A stretch of 13,003 nt of DNA from Acidimicrobiia bacterium (GCA_013001485.1 JABDMN010000353.1:1-13003); one strand, 5' to 3'; numbered from the stretch's first letter, positions 1 to 10,632 are shown. The notes: generated by a model not told the origin, from the sequence alone. Numbers and translations: made by a program.

Positions 1-3050
<3,050 letters not shown>

Positions 3051-3054
<4 letters not shown>

Positions 3055-4190
3055 CGACGCACCTCGTGGACAACTGCGGCAACCTCTTTGGCAGCGGCCG
3101 AGCCGTCGGCGACATCGTCCACCCACCCAAAGCTGAATCGGACAGACTCGCCTGCCCTGGTTTCGTCGAAGCCCATCGCATCGAGGACGTGAGAAACTTC
3201 GATGGCGCCCGACTGACACGCTGACCCGGCTGCGGCAGCAACTCCGGCCTGGTCGAGGCGCACCAACAGCGTCTCTGCTGAGATTCCCGGGAATCGAACG
3301 TGCGAGTGCTGCACGAGGCGCCGCTGAGGATCACCGTTCACCTCGAGGTCAGGGATCTCGGCGCGCAAGGCCTCCTCGAACGAGTCTCGAGCTACGCCGA
3401 TGCGGTCACGGAACGCAGTGCGGTCGGCAACCGTGACCTCCATCGCCGCAACCATGCCGACGATGCCGGCCACGTTGTGGGTACCGGAGCGACGACCAAT
3501 CTCCTGGCCCCCGCCGTGGATCACCGGCTCGAGCTCCACCCCGTTGCGCACGTACAGGAGCCCCACCCCCTTGGGGCCACCGACCTTGTGCGAGGCGAGA
3601 GCTATCAGGTCGCACCCCATGACGGGGACCGTCACATCCTCCGAGATGAAGGCCTGAACCGCATCGGAGTGGACGACCGTCGATGGATTGACGTCTCGAA
3701 CGGCTGACGCGATGGCCGCGACCGGCTGGATGGTGCCCACCTCGTTGTTCGCCGCCATCACGGAGACGACAGCTGTGGATTCGTCAACCGCACCGGCCAC
3801 AGCAACAGGGTCGACGGTGCCTACGGCATCGACACCGACGTACTCGACCGAGCATCCGAGACGCCCACAGAAGGCGGCCGTCTCGAGCACGGCCTCGTGT
3901 TCGATCGGTGTTGTGACAATGCCGCCGCGACGGCCGTTGGCGAGGGCGGCGCCCGCCACCGCCAGGTTGTCGGCCTCGGTACCGCCACCAGTGAACACGA
4001 TCTCGAGTGGCCGATCGGCACCGAGCAGGGCGGCCGCACGCTCTCGTGCCTCCTCGAGAGCGTTCTTGGCGCGCTGGGCGACGCCGTGAAGCCCCGACGG
4101 GTTGCCAAAGGCGTCGTCGAGAAATGGCGCCATTGCATCCCGAGCTTGGGGACGCAGCACCGTCGTCGCAGCGTGATCGAGGTACCTCAC
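3051..4190 (-). CDS. iscS: Cysteine desulfurase (IscS/NifS family)
   Basis: PLP enzyme that converts cysteine to alanine and carries the sulfur as an enzyme persulfide for tRNA thiolation and Fe-S clusters. In the 379 residues one sees YLDHAATT at the N-terminus, H98 in the IEHEA motif that stacks on PLP, AANNEVGTIQP (146-156), H174-S-D (the PLP-binding aspartate), Schiff-base lysine K202 in SHKVGGPKG, GGGQEIGRRSGTHN (226-239), and the mobile-loop cysteine C325 in GSACQSG. Translation starts with GTG at 4190; no clear Shine-Dalgarno, but GACAAT lies seven bases upstream. It overlaps mnmA by four bases, so the pair is one operon, as in other Actinobacteria. Assignment to IscS rather than a NifS paralog rests on the mnmA partnership. 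Confidence 0.95.
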
Positions 4191-4203
4191 GGTCGGGATT
4201 GTC
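4191..4203 (-). promoter_or_regulatory. Candidate leaderless -10 element for iscS-mnmA
   Basis: On the minus strand GACAAT (4203-4198) matches TATAAT at 4 of 6 positions and is followed by seven bases and the GTG start. No ribosome binding site is seen. The 74-base gap to the AHSA1 gene contains a small GCGGC-A-GCCGC repeat but no T-run, so I see no terminator there and read-through from upstream is possible. Confidence 0.4.
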
Positions 4204-4264
4204 CCACGGCGGCTGCCGCAACAGCCCCACGAACGCTGGGCGACCCGCAGGTGACCCGGAGACG

Positions 4265-4735
4265 TCAGCTCCAGTGGTCGCGCAAAAGGTCGAGCACGTA
4301 GCCCCAGGCCGAGTCGAAGTACGCCATGTAGTCATCCCAGTCGGGCCCATCGAGGAACCCGGTGTGAACCAACCGCACCGCGGTCCTGCCCGACCCCGCG
4401 TCGTCGAACGACAGCACGACCCATGTGTTCGAAGACCGCAGCGGGAGGTGGGGCGGCGCGTTCCACGTGAAGGAGAGAGACTCGCCGGGAACGTAGGCCA
4501 GGACACGACAGCCCTCTGATCCGCGTTCTCCCTCGGGAGGGTCGAGGCTGAACAGGATCTCGTAGGCACCACCGATGCGCAGCTCGATGTTCACGGCGGC
4601 CGGCCCCCACCACGAGGTGATCCCCTCGTTCGAAGTCCACGCCGCCCACACATCGTCGGGCAGGGCAGCCACTTCCATCGTCTTGACGAGCGATCGGACG
4701 CCAAGACCGAACCCGGGGATCGTCGATGTGTCCAT
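4265..4735 (-). CDS. AHSA1-type SRPBCC (START-fold) protein
   Basis: A 156-residue protein of the SRPBCC superfamily, AHSA1-like branch: a beta-sheet wrapped around a long C-terminal helix that forms a hydrophobic pocket. Typical signs are ALPDDVWAAWTSNEGITSWWGP (start at 24, WWGP at 42-45), IGGAYEILF (54-62), LSFTW (87-91), TAVRLVHTGF (118-127) and the terminal helix from about residue 135 (YFDSAWGYVLDLL). The family binds hydrophobic ligands or partner proteins; the specific role is not readable. The ATG at 4735 is supported by a -10-like TAACGT exactly six bases upstream. It diverges from the alcohol dehydrogenase across 42 bases, so the two may share control. It lies 74 bases upstream of iscS on the same strand. 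Confidence 0.85.
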   Translation of the reverse strand: MDTSTIPGFGLGVRSLVKTMEVAALPDDVWAAWTSNEGITSWWGPAAVNIELRIGGAYEILFSLDPPEGERGSEGCRVLAYVPGESLSFTWNAPPHLPLRSSNTWVVLSFDDAGSGRTAVRLVHTGFLDGPDWDDYMAYFDSAWGYVLDLLRDHWS

Positions 4736-4747
4736 GGCAAAACGTTA
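4736..4747 (-). promoter_or_regulatory. Likely leaderless -10 element for the AHSA1 gene
   Basis: On the minus strand TAACGT (4747-4742) fits TANNNT and is separated from the ATG by exactly six bases (TTTGCC). There is no Shine-Dalgarno. It mirrors the arrangement at the divergent dehydrogenase gene. Confidence 0.5.
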
Positions 4748-4765
4748 GGCGCGCAGCGAGACAGG

Positions 4766-4777
4766 TACCGTTGCCAC
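4766..4777 (+). promoter_or_regulatory. Likely leaderless -10 element for the alcohol dehydrogenase gene
   Basis: TACCGT (4766-4771) fits TANNNT and is followed by six bases and then ATG at 4778. The segment GGTACCGTTGCCACATG closely resembles GGTACGGTTTCCGCATG before the gene at 6990. No ribosome binding site is evident. Confidence 0.5.
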
Positions 4778-5779
4778 ATGCGGGCATTGCGCATCACCGG
4801 GGCCGGCGTGCCCCTCGAAGAGACCGACATCCCGCGACCGGATCCAGGTCCCGGCGAGGTGCTCATCGACATCGCCGCAGCCGGTATCTGCCACTCCGAC
4901 GCCCACTATCGGGCAGGGAGGCCGCTCCCCCGGCTCGTTCCCGTGACCCCGGGTCACGAGATTGCGGGAGTCGTCGCCGCGGTCGGCGAAGGCGTCGACG
5001 TGCCGGCAGTTGGAACCCGCGTCGGCGTTCACTACGTCGTGAGTTGCAGGTCATGCGTCAGGTGTACGAGTGAGGCCGAGCAGTTCTGCCCCGACTACCA
5101 GATGGTGGGCAACACTCGAGATGGCGGGTACGCCCAGGCAATCGTGGTGCCTGCTGCGAACGCGGTGCCAGTGCCTGACGGCGTCGACCTCGACCACGTC
5201 GCTGTGATGATGTGCTCCACCGCCACTTCGTACCACGCCCTGCGCCGCGGCCGGCTGACGCCCGGTGAGACTGTTGCTGTGTTCGGGGTCGGCGGTTTGG
5301 GCATGTCGGCGGTGCAGCTTGCCCGGATACTCGGTGCGCGGCGGGTTCTAGCGATCGATCGCGATCCCGGGCGGCTGGAGATCGCCGAGAGCCTGGGGGC
5401 GGAACCGGTCATGGCCAACGGTGCCGCCATCGATGCCGACGTCGATGTCGCCCTCGACCTGGTCGGAGTACCCGAGGTGACCCTGAGCGCGCTACGCACA
5501 TTGGAGCCGCGGGGCCGGTTGGTGCTGGTAGGGATCACCCAGAAGGACCTGACTCTGGCGCCATACAGCGGGCTCGTTGGGCCCGAACGGGAGATCATCG
5601 GGTGCAATGACCACACCAGGACCGAGCTTGATGACTTGATGGGGTGGGCGGCCGAAGGTGAACTCGACCTGAGACAGATCATCACCGGCACCGTGCCGCT
5701 CGAGGCGGGAGCGGTGAACGGGGTTCTCGACCGGCTCGACTCCTACGGAGCGGGCGTCAGGACCGTCATCCACGCTTGA
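4778..5779 (+). CDS. Zinc-dependent alcohol dehydrogenase (MDR family)
   Basis: A 333-residue medium-chain dehydrogenase/reductase that would interconvert an alcohol and an aldehyde or ketone with NAD(P). The GroES-like N-terminal domain carries the catalytic zinc ligands C38 (GICHSD), H60 (GHE) and C146, and the four structural zinc cysteines C90, C93, C96 and C104. The Rossmann domain has GVGGLG (170-175) with D194 after beta-2, which favours NAD over NADP. All zinc sites are intact, so it should be active. Substrate is not deducible. It stands alone on this strand, divergent from the AHSA1 gene and ending 16 bases from the convergent hydrolase gene. The ATG start follows a -10-like hexamer rather than a ribosome binding site. 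Confidence 0.92.
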   Translation: MRALRITGAGVPLEETDIPRPDPGPGEVLIDIAAAGICHSDAHYRAGRPLPRLVPVTPGHEIAGVVAAVGEGVDVPAVGTRVGVHYVVSCRSCVRCTSEAEQFCPDYQMVGNTRDGGYAQAIVVPAANAVPVPDGVDLDHVAVMMCSTATSYHALRRGRLTPGETVAVFGVGGLGMSAVQLARILGARRVLAIDRDPGRLEIAESLGAEPVMANGAAIDADVDVALDLVGVPEVTLSALRTLEPRGRLVLVGITQKDLTLAPYSGLVGPEREIIGCNDHTRTELDDLMGWAAEGELDLRQIITGTVPLEAGAVNGVLDRLDSYGAGVRTVIHA

Positions 5780-5795
5780 GGGTCGGGCCGGACGC

Positions 5796-6938
5796 TCACT
5801 CCTGGAACGTCACGTCGGCCAGGAACCGCATGACGGCAGCCTCGTATCGAGCCGGATCAGCGTTCCACAGCAGCACGTGATCGACACCGTCGAACCGCTG
5901 ATACCGGACAATGTCTGGTCGGGCTTCAGCGAACTGATCCGCGGACTCGACTGGGACCGTGGCGTCATCAGAGCCATGTAGCAGCAGGATCGGGACGTCG
6001 AACTCATCGGCGCGCTCCACCTGATCGAGGGCAGCCCAGTCGATGCCAAATCGGATCGCCGACATCCCCTTTGCGACCCACGTGAGAAAGCCCGGGACGG
6101 ACCGATCGTCGGCGCCCGAATCGACCACGGCTTCGAGGTCGAGAACCGGTGAGTCCCAGACCACGCCACGCACCCGGCCCAGATCGTCGGCCTCGTGCAG
6201 GTAGGTCGCCGAGATAGCTCCTCCCATCGAGAACCCGTACAGGACGAAGTCTTCGGCTCCGTTCGCCTCGGCGAAGAACATGGCCGACTCGATGTCCCGC
6301 CACTCATCGAATCCCCAGCCGTACCGACCGTCCTCCGAATTGGGCGCCAGCGTGTCGTTGCGATAGGTGATGACGAACACGGGGTAACCCTCCTGGTGCA
6401 GGCGGGGAATCATCCGCAATGCCTGGCGCCGCTCCTCGAGGCCTTTTCCGTGGACCACGAGCACCCAGGTGTCGCGGTCTCCATCGACCACCCAGGCCGG
6501 ATGCTGCCCGAGGTCACCGGAAAAGCGGATTTCGCGGTAGTCGATGCCGTGAGCAAGCTGCGGGTCACCCGCGTAGGCGTACTGGTCGAAGGCGACCTCG
6601 TCACCAGCCTCGATGACCCCGTCATAGAGCCGGAACCCCCGCTCCACACCCGTCTCGTTGGCGGCGAGGACGTTGGAGACCTGGGCATATCCGTTGGGCC
6701 CGACGAGGCCAAAGACACCATCTCGCTCAGCGTCAGGCCCCGGCTCGAGAACGATGCGCCCGGTGCCCACAGCAGCAACCGTTGCCGTCGGGTCGGGAGT
6801 GAAGGGCGTCGGCATGAGGAGATCGCCACGCAGGACGTTTGAGAAGTACCAGGAGCCGGCAAACACCCCGACCACAACCACCACTGCGACCGCAATGAGC
6901 CCTCTGCGGATCAGCAATTGTCGTTCGGTTCGGTCCAT
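5796..6938 (-). CDS. Membrane-anchored alpha/beta hydrolase
   Basis: A 380-residue predicted serine hydrolase held outside the cytoplasmic membrane. The N-terminus RRGLIAVAVVVVVGVFAG (from residue 11) is an arginine-led membrane anchor, expected to place the rest extracytoplasmically. Residues 60-150 form an extra domain without an obvious family motif. The alpha/beta fold follows, with an HGKG oxyanion turn (163-166), nucleophile S237 in GFSMGG, likely acid D325 in HGSDDATVP, and catalytic histidine H354 in GVDHVL. Substrate unknown; the fold suits esterases, lipases and peptidases. I start at ATG 6938; the open frame continues upstream to 7112 but would overlap the divergent START-fold gene. 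A TACCGT lies ten bases before the ATG. The stop is 16 bases from that of the convergent dehydrogenase, with no terminator between. Confidence 0.85.
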   Translation of the reverse strand: MDRTERQLLIRRGLIAVAVVVVVGVFAGSWYFSNVLRGDLLMPTPFTPDPTATVAAVGTGRIVLEPGPDAERDGVFGLVGPNGYAQVSNVLAANETGVERGFRLYDGVIEAGDEVAFDQYAYAGDPQLAHGIDYREIRFSGDLGQHPAWVVDGDRDTWVLVVHGKGLEERRQALRMIPRLHQEGYPVFVITYRNDTLAPNSEDGRYGWGFDEWRDIESAMFFAEANGAEDFVLYGFSMGGAISATYLHEADDLGRVRGVVWDSPVLDLEAVVDSGADDRSVPGFLTWVAKGMSAIRFGIDWAALDQVERADEFDVPILLLHGSDDATVPVESADQFAEARPDIVRYQRFDGVDHVLLWNADPARYEAAVMRFLADVTFQE

Positions 6939-6948
6939 GGGGGCGCGC

Positions 6949-6954
6949 ACGGTA
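6949..6954 (-). promoter_or_regulatory. Possible -10 element for the hydrolase gene
   Basis: On the minus strand TACCGT ends ten bases before the ATG at 6938. Transcription would begin only a few bases before the start codon, giving a very short or absent leader. This match is less well placed than those at the neighbouring genes. Confidence 0.25.
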
Positions 6955-6977
6955 GCGGTTAGCCACATCGCCGACGG

Positions 6978-6989
6978 TACGGTTTCCGC
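6978..6989 (+). promoter_or_regulatory. Likely leaderless -10 element for the START-fold gene at 6990
   Basis: TACGGT (6978-6983) fits TANNNT and is followed by six bases and then ATG. No Shine-Dalgarno is present. The wording is nearly the same as upstream of the dehydrogenase gene. Confidence 0.5.
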
Positions 6990-7409
6990 ATGAAGGTGAG
7001 CGTCGACATCCCAGCCCCGCCGTCGGCGGTCTGGGCCGATATTGCCGACGTCGGTTCCCACGTCGAGTGGATGGCAGACGCCGAGGAGATCCGATTCCTC
7101 TCCGAACAACACTCAGGCGTGGGCACCCGGATGGAGGTGTTGACCCGGGTGGGTCCACTGTCGACTACCGACATCATGGAGTTCACCGCTTGGGAACCGC
7201 CGCACCGGATGGCGATACGACACGAGGGTCTGGTCACAGGCGAGGGCGAGTTCCTGCTCGAGGAGATCCCGGAAGGGACCAGGTTCATCTGGTCGGAGCG
7301 GCTCACATTCCCTTGGTACGCCGGTGGGCCCGCAACGGCGCTGGCTGCAACACCCGTCTTGGCGGCGATCTGGCGCCGCAACCTCAAGCGGCTCGCTGCG
7401 CGGTTCTGA
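6990..7409 (+). CDS. SRPBCC / polyketide cyclase-like START-fold protein
   Basis: A 139-residue single-domain protein. The opening MKVSVDIPAPPSAVWADIAD followed by HVEWM matches the first strand and helices of the polyketide_cyc2/SRPBCC group; the middle has alternating strands (TRMEVLTRVG, RMAIRHEG, TRFIWSERLTF) and the end is an amphipathic helix closed by a basic WRRNLKRLAARF. Members carry or shield hydrophobic small molecules, and many are of unknown function. It is distinct from the AHSA1-type protein at 4265. The ATG at 6990 follows a -10-like hexamer by six bases. It diverges from the hydrolase gene over 51 bases and ends only four bases from the stop of the convergent hydratase gene. 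Confidence 0.8.
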   Translation: MKVSVDIPAPPSAVWADIADVGSHVEWMADAEEIRFLSEQHSGVGTRMEVLTRVGPLSTTDIMEFTAWEPPHRMAIRHEGLVTGEGEFLLEEIPEGTRFIWSERLTFPWYAGGPATALAATPVLAAIWRRNLKRLAARF

Positions 7410-7413
7410 CCAC

Positions 7414-8181
7414 TCAGCCGCCGGTGAAGGAAGCCGATCTCTTCTCGAGGAACGCAGCGACTCCCTCGCGCGCGTCAGCGGTACCAAAGACGTCGCGGAA
7501 GGCCGCAGCCTCGACTTCGAGACCCTCTACGAGAGGCAAGCCATATCCTCCGATCGACGCCTTCTTGACCGCCGCGTACGCAGCGGTGGGGCCCTCGGCC
7601 CATCGAGCGGCATCTTCCATCGCCACGTCGAGAAGTTCGTCGGCCGGCAGAACCTTGTCGGCGAGCCCGATGGCGAGCGCCTCGGCGGCGTCGACCTGGC
7701 GTCCGCTCATGCACAGCTCTCGTGACCGGTGCTCGCCCACCACCCTGGCAAGCCGCTGGGTCCCGCCGGCGCCCGGGATGATGCCGAGCAGGATCTCGGG
7801 CTGACCGACCTTGGCGTCGTCGGACAGGTACCGGAAGTCAGCACCTAGAGCCAGCTCGAGCCCGCCGCCGAGCGCATAGCCACGGACGGCCGCGATCGTG
7901 GGCTTGGCAAGCGCCTCGAACCGCTTGACGAACCCGCCGAGATCAGCGGCGAGTGTGTCCTGGGTACCGGCCTCGAAGGCAGCTTGAAAGCCTGTGATGT
8001 CTGCCCCGGCGGCGAAGTGCGGCTCTCCGGTGACGACGACCGCCCTGACTCCGGGGTCCGCGGCTTCAGCGATGGCGGCGTCGAGATCGGTGATCAATTC
8101 GGTGCTCAGGGCATTCACCGGTGGTCGGTTGAGGGCAATACGGGCGACGGCACCCTCACGGCGGTACTCGGCGAGGCTCAT
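7414..8181 (-). CDS. Enoyl-CoA hydratase
   Basis: A 255-residue crotonase-fold enzyme that adds water across the 2,3 double bond of enoyl-CoA in fatty acid or branched-chain amino acid breakdown. The oxyanion-hole segments HFAAGADI (55-62) and GYALGGGLELAL (101-112) are clear. Both glutamates of true hydratases are present: E109 (GGGLE) and E129 (GQPEILLG), equivalent to E144 and E164 of the rat mitochondrial enzyme, so hydratase rather than isomerase or non-hydratase activity is expected. The start has an excellent AAAGGAG five bases upstream. It follows meaB by 33 bases on the same strand, so co-transcription is likely. Chain-length preference cannot be read. Confidence 0.92.
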   Translation of the reverse strand: MSLAEYRREGAVARIALNRPPVNALSTELITDLDAAIAEAADPGVRAVVVTGEPHFAAGADITGFQAAFEAGTQDTLAADLGGFVKRFEALAKPTIAAVRGYALGGGLELALGADFRYLSDDAKVGQPEILLGIIPGAGGTQRLARVVGEHRSRELCMSGRQVDAAEALAIGLADKVLPADELLDVAMEDAARWAEGPTAAYAAVKKASIGGYGLPLVEGLEVEAAAFRDVFGTADAREGVAAFLEKRSASFTGG

Positions 8182-8193
8182 GAGCGCTCCTTT
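8182..8193 (-). promoter_or_regulatory. Strong ribosome binding site for enoyl-CoA hydratase
   Basis: AAAGGAG (8193-8187 on the minus strand) lies five bases before the ATG. It shows that the organism also uses classical Shine-Dalgarno initiation, here for a gene inside an operon. Confidence 0.75.
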
Positions 8194-8214
8194 GTCTTCG
8201 GGAACGATCCGAGG

Positions 8215-9132
8215 CTACCCATCGAGATCGACCAGTCGGCTGGCTGCAGTCCATGGGTCGAGCCGCCGGGATACGACTTCATCGAGGACGGACTCGACGG
8301 CGAGTCGCGACTCGACCGAGCGTCGCACCGACACTTCCACTGCGTCGTGGAGCTCGGCTGCGGCTCGCACCGCTCGGCGCTCGTCGATTCGACCGGAGTC
8401 GTGAAGGTGGAGCTTGTGCGCTTCGATGGCCGCCCAGACTTCGTCGACACCGGAACCTTCCGTGGCGACGGCCGTCACGATGGGCGGCGTCCACTGCAAC
8501 GCGCGTCCCAGCTCCAGCATCTGACGCAGGTCGCGCACGGTCTCGTCGACTCCGGGGCGATCGGCCTTGTTCACAACGAACACGTCACCGATCTCGAGGA
8601 GACCGGCCTTCGACGCCTGGACGCTGTCTCCCCATCCGGGGTTCACGACGACGATCGTCGTGTCGGCTCTCTCGGTGATGCCGACTTCGGCCTGCCCAAC
8701 GCCCACGGTCTCGATGATGACCGGGTCGAAACCGGCTGCGGCCACCAGAGCCGCGGCTTTCGGGGTGGCCGCTGAGATGCCTCCGAGGTGCCCCCGGTTG
8801 GCCAGCGACCTGATGTAGACGTCGGGGTCGTCGATGTGGTCCTGCATCCGAACCCGGTCACCGAGGATGGCACCCCCGGTGAAGGGGCTCGAAGGATCGA
8901 CGGCGATGACCGCCACCCGCTTGTCAGCCGCACGTGCGACCGTGATCAGTCGATCGACCAGCGTCGATTTCCCAGCGCCGGGCGCGCCGGTGACACCGAT
9001 GATGTGAGCAGAGCCGGCGTCGGGGTAGGCCGCAGCGAGGATGCCGAGCCCGGACGCGGCCTCAACTGCAGTAATCGCCTTCGCCAACGACCGGATGTCT
9101 CCCGCACGCGCCTGGTCCCACAACTCCGACAT
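8215..9132 (-). CDS. meaB: MeaB/ArgK-type G3E GTPase, chaperone of a B12-dependent acyl-CoA mutase
   Basis: A 305-residue P-loop GTPase of the MeaB group, which guards and reloads adenosylcobalamin in methylmalonyl-CoA mutase and its relatives. Walker A is GAPGAGKST (49-57), followed by VDPSSPFTGGAILGDR (78-93), ETVGVGQ (141-147, switch/Walker B region) and NKAD (188-191) for guanine specificity. Length and motif order are those of MeaB. No mutase subunit is in the window, so the client is encoded elsewhere; it could be methylmalonyl-CoA mutase or a relative such as isobutyryl- or ethylmalonyl-CoA mutase. It starts 27 bases after the lyase stop and is followed by the enoyl-CoA hydratase, suggesting acyl-CoA metabolism. 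It has a candidate leaderless promoter of its own. Confidence 0.93.
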   Translation of the reverse strand: MSELWDQARAGDIRSLAKAITAVEAASGLGILAAAYPDAGSAHIIGVTGAPGAGKSTLVDRLITVARAADKRVAVIAVDPSSPFTGGAILGDRVRMQDHIDDPDVYIRSLANRGHLGGISAATPKAAALVAAAGFDPVIIETVGVGQAEVGITERADTTIVVVNPGWGDSVQASKAGLLEIGDVFVVNKADRPGVDETVRDLRQMLELGRALQWTPPIVTAVATEGSGVDEVWAAIEAHKLHLHDSGRIDERRAVRAAAELHDAVEVSVRRSVESRLAVESVLDEVVSRRLDPWTAASRLVDLDG

Positions 9133-9145
9133 CGGCCGGAGCCTA
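9133..9145 (-). promoter_or_regulatory. Candidate leaderless -10 element for meaB
   Basis: On the minus strand TAGGCT (9145-9140) fits TANNNT and is followed by seven bases and the ATG. It fits inside the 27-base gap after the lyase gene. If real, meaB-hydratase can be expressed independently of the lyase. Confidence 0.4.
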
Positions 9146-9159
9146 GGGCGGGGCGAAGC

Positions 9160-10536
9160 TCAGACCTCTTCGAACCTGGCCTGGAAGAACCGCAGCTCGT
9201 CGGGCTCGTAGGTGAACCGCAACCCGCGCACCGACTCGCGGTTCTCAAAGACCTCGACCACCGACTCGGCAACGACGTCCATGTGCGCCTGGGTGTACAC
9301 CCGCCGTGGGATGGCCAGCCGAACCAGCTCGAGCTTCGGGTAGTGGTGGTCGCCGGTCTTGGGGTCGCGTCCCGCGCTGACAATTCCGCGTTCCATCCCC
9401 CGAACGCCTGATTCCTTGTAGAGGGCGGCGGTGAGGGCCTGGGCCGGGAACAGGTCCTGCGAGATGTGCGGCAGCACCGCCATCGCATCGAGGAACACGC
9501 CGTGGCCGCCAACCGGGCGGATGAGCGGGATACCTGCCTTGATGAGGGCGTCGCCCAGGTACTCGACCTGACCGACACGAGCCGCGGCGTGGTCATCGGT
9601 GGCCACCATCTCCCTGATGCCGGTCGCCAGAGCCTCCATGTCACGTCCTGACATGCCTCCGTAGGTGTGGAGGCCCTCGAAAGCAACGAGGAGAGCGCGA
9701 GCCTTGCGAGCGAGCTCGGGGTCGCGGAGTGCTAGGAACCCACCGATGTTGACCAGGTTGTCTTTCTTGGACGACACCGTGGCACCGTCGGAATAGGAGC
9801 AGATCTCGCGCAGAATCTCGGCGACGCTGCGGTCGCTGTACCCGTACTCGCGCTGCTTGATGAACCAGGCGTTCTCCACCGCCCGGGTGGCGTCGAGCAT
9901 CACGAGGATCCCGTGCCTGTGGCACAGGTCGTAGGTGGCCTTGAGATTCTCCATCGACATGGGCTGACCACCCGCCATGTTCACGTTCGTCTCGACCGAG
10001 ATGTAGGGGATGCGGTCGGCGCCGACCTCGTCGATGGCCGTCTGCAGCTTCGCCAGGTCGACGTTGCCTTTGAACGGGAAGAGGCTCTGGGGATCGTGGG
10101 CCTCGTCCACGATGACATCGACGAACCGACCACCGGCATGTTCTTGATGGAACCGGGTGGTCGTGAAGTACATGTTCCCAGGGACGACATCGTCTTTGGC
10201 GATGAGGATCTGGCTCAGGATGTGCTCGGCGCCACGTCCCTGGTGGGTAGGGATGAGTTCCTCGTAGCCATACACCTCGTGAACGGCGTCAACGAGCTCG
10301 TAGAAACTGCGGCTACCGGCGTACGACTCGTCGCCGAGCATCATCGCCGACCACTGACGGTCCGACATCGCCGACGTGCCCGAGTCCGTCAGCAGGTCGA
10401 TGTACACATCGTCCGAGCGGAGGAGGAAGGTGTTGTAGCCCGCCTCGGTGACCGCGGCGGCTCGCTCTTCCGGCGTGGTCATCCGGATCGGTTCGACCAT
10501 CTTGATCTTGTACGGCTCGGCCCAACTGCGACGCAT
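9160..10536 (-). CDS. tpl: Tyrosine phenol-lyase (beta-eliminating lyase family)
   Basis: PLP enzyme that splits L-tyrosine to phenol, pyruvate and ammonia, reversibly. The 458 residues are close to the 456 of Citrobacter TPL and resemble it throughout: YIDLLTDSGTSAMSD, PTHQGRGAE, NMYFTTTRFHQE, and a long match at the C-terminus. PLP contacts are D215, R218 and Schiff-base K258 (SSKKD); R406 should bind the substrate carboxylate. The key discriminator from tryptophanase is M381-E382-R383, matching M379/R381 of TPL where tryptophanase has V/I; F450 matches TPL F448. I start at ATG 10536 (MRRSWAEPYKIK, matching the family), with GGGGA six bases upstream, not at the earlier in-frame codon at 10599. 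Divergent from an Lrp-type regulator; meaB follows by 27 bases. Tryptophanase is the alternative, judged less likely. Confidence 0.82.
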   Translation of the reverse strand: MRRSWAEPYKIKMVEPIRMTTPEERAAAVTEAGYNTFLLRSDDVYIDLLTDSGTSAMSDRQWSAMMLGDESYAGSRSFYELVDAVHEVYGYEELIPTHQGRGAEHILSQILIAKDDVVPGNMYFTTTRFHQEHAGGRFVDVIVDEAHDPQSLFPFKGNVDLAKLQTAIDEVGADRIPYISVETNVNMAGGQPMSMENLKATYDLCHRHGILVMLDATRAVENAWFIKQREYGYSDRSVAEILREICSYSDGATVSSKKDNLVNIGGFLALRDPELARKARALLVAFEGLHTYGGMSGRDMEALATGIREMVATDDHAAARVGQVEYLGDALIKAGIPLIRPVGGHGVFLDAMAVLPHISQDLFPAQALTAALYKESGVRGMERGIVSAGRDPKTGDHHYPKLELVRLAIPRRVYTQAHMDVVAESVVEVFENRESVRGLRFTYEPDELRFFQARFEEV

Positions 10537-10573
10537 GATCTGTCCCCGTTCGTTCGATGTCGGCAACCTCAAG

Positions 10574-10610
10574 CTACGATATCTGCGGGCCACCGCCAAG
10601 ATGTCCGTAG
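10574..10610. promoter_or_regulatory. Imperfect inverted repeat in the lyase/regulator intergenic region
   Basis: CTACGATATCT (10574-10584) and AGATGTCCGTAG (10599-10610) are near-complements: outer CTACG/CGTAG and inner ATCT/AGAT match, separated by 14 bases. The left arm overlaps a -10-like TATCGT read toward the lyase. Position and form suit paired binding sites for the adjacent Lrp/AsnC regulator. This is inference from placement only. Confidence 0.3.
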
Positions 10611-10632
10611 AGATTTCGGTGAAGGAGTCAAT

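Noticed and set aside
3055..3219. 55-residue N-terminal extension of mnmA
   Set aside because: It overlaps iscS coding sequence, is arginine-rich nonsense, and MnmA families begin at the PP-loop strand found just after ATG 3054.
4205..4222. Small GCGGC-A-GCCGC repeat before iscS as a terminator
   Set aside because: Five-base arms with a one-base loop and no T-run; too weak to call in GC-rich DNA.
9160..10536. Tryptophanase as the name for the lyase
   Set aside because: The M-E-R triplet and several surrounding blocks match tyrosine phenol-lyase rather than tryptophanase; left as an alternative only.
9913..10632. Upstream extension of the Lrp/AsnC frame into the lyase gene
   Set aside because: The family N-terminus and a GAAGGAG site place the start at 10633; the extension is antisense to conserved lyase sequence.
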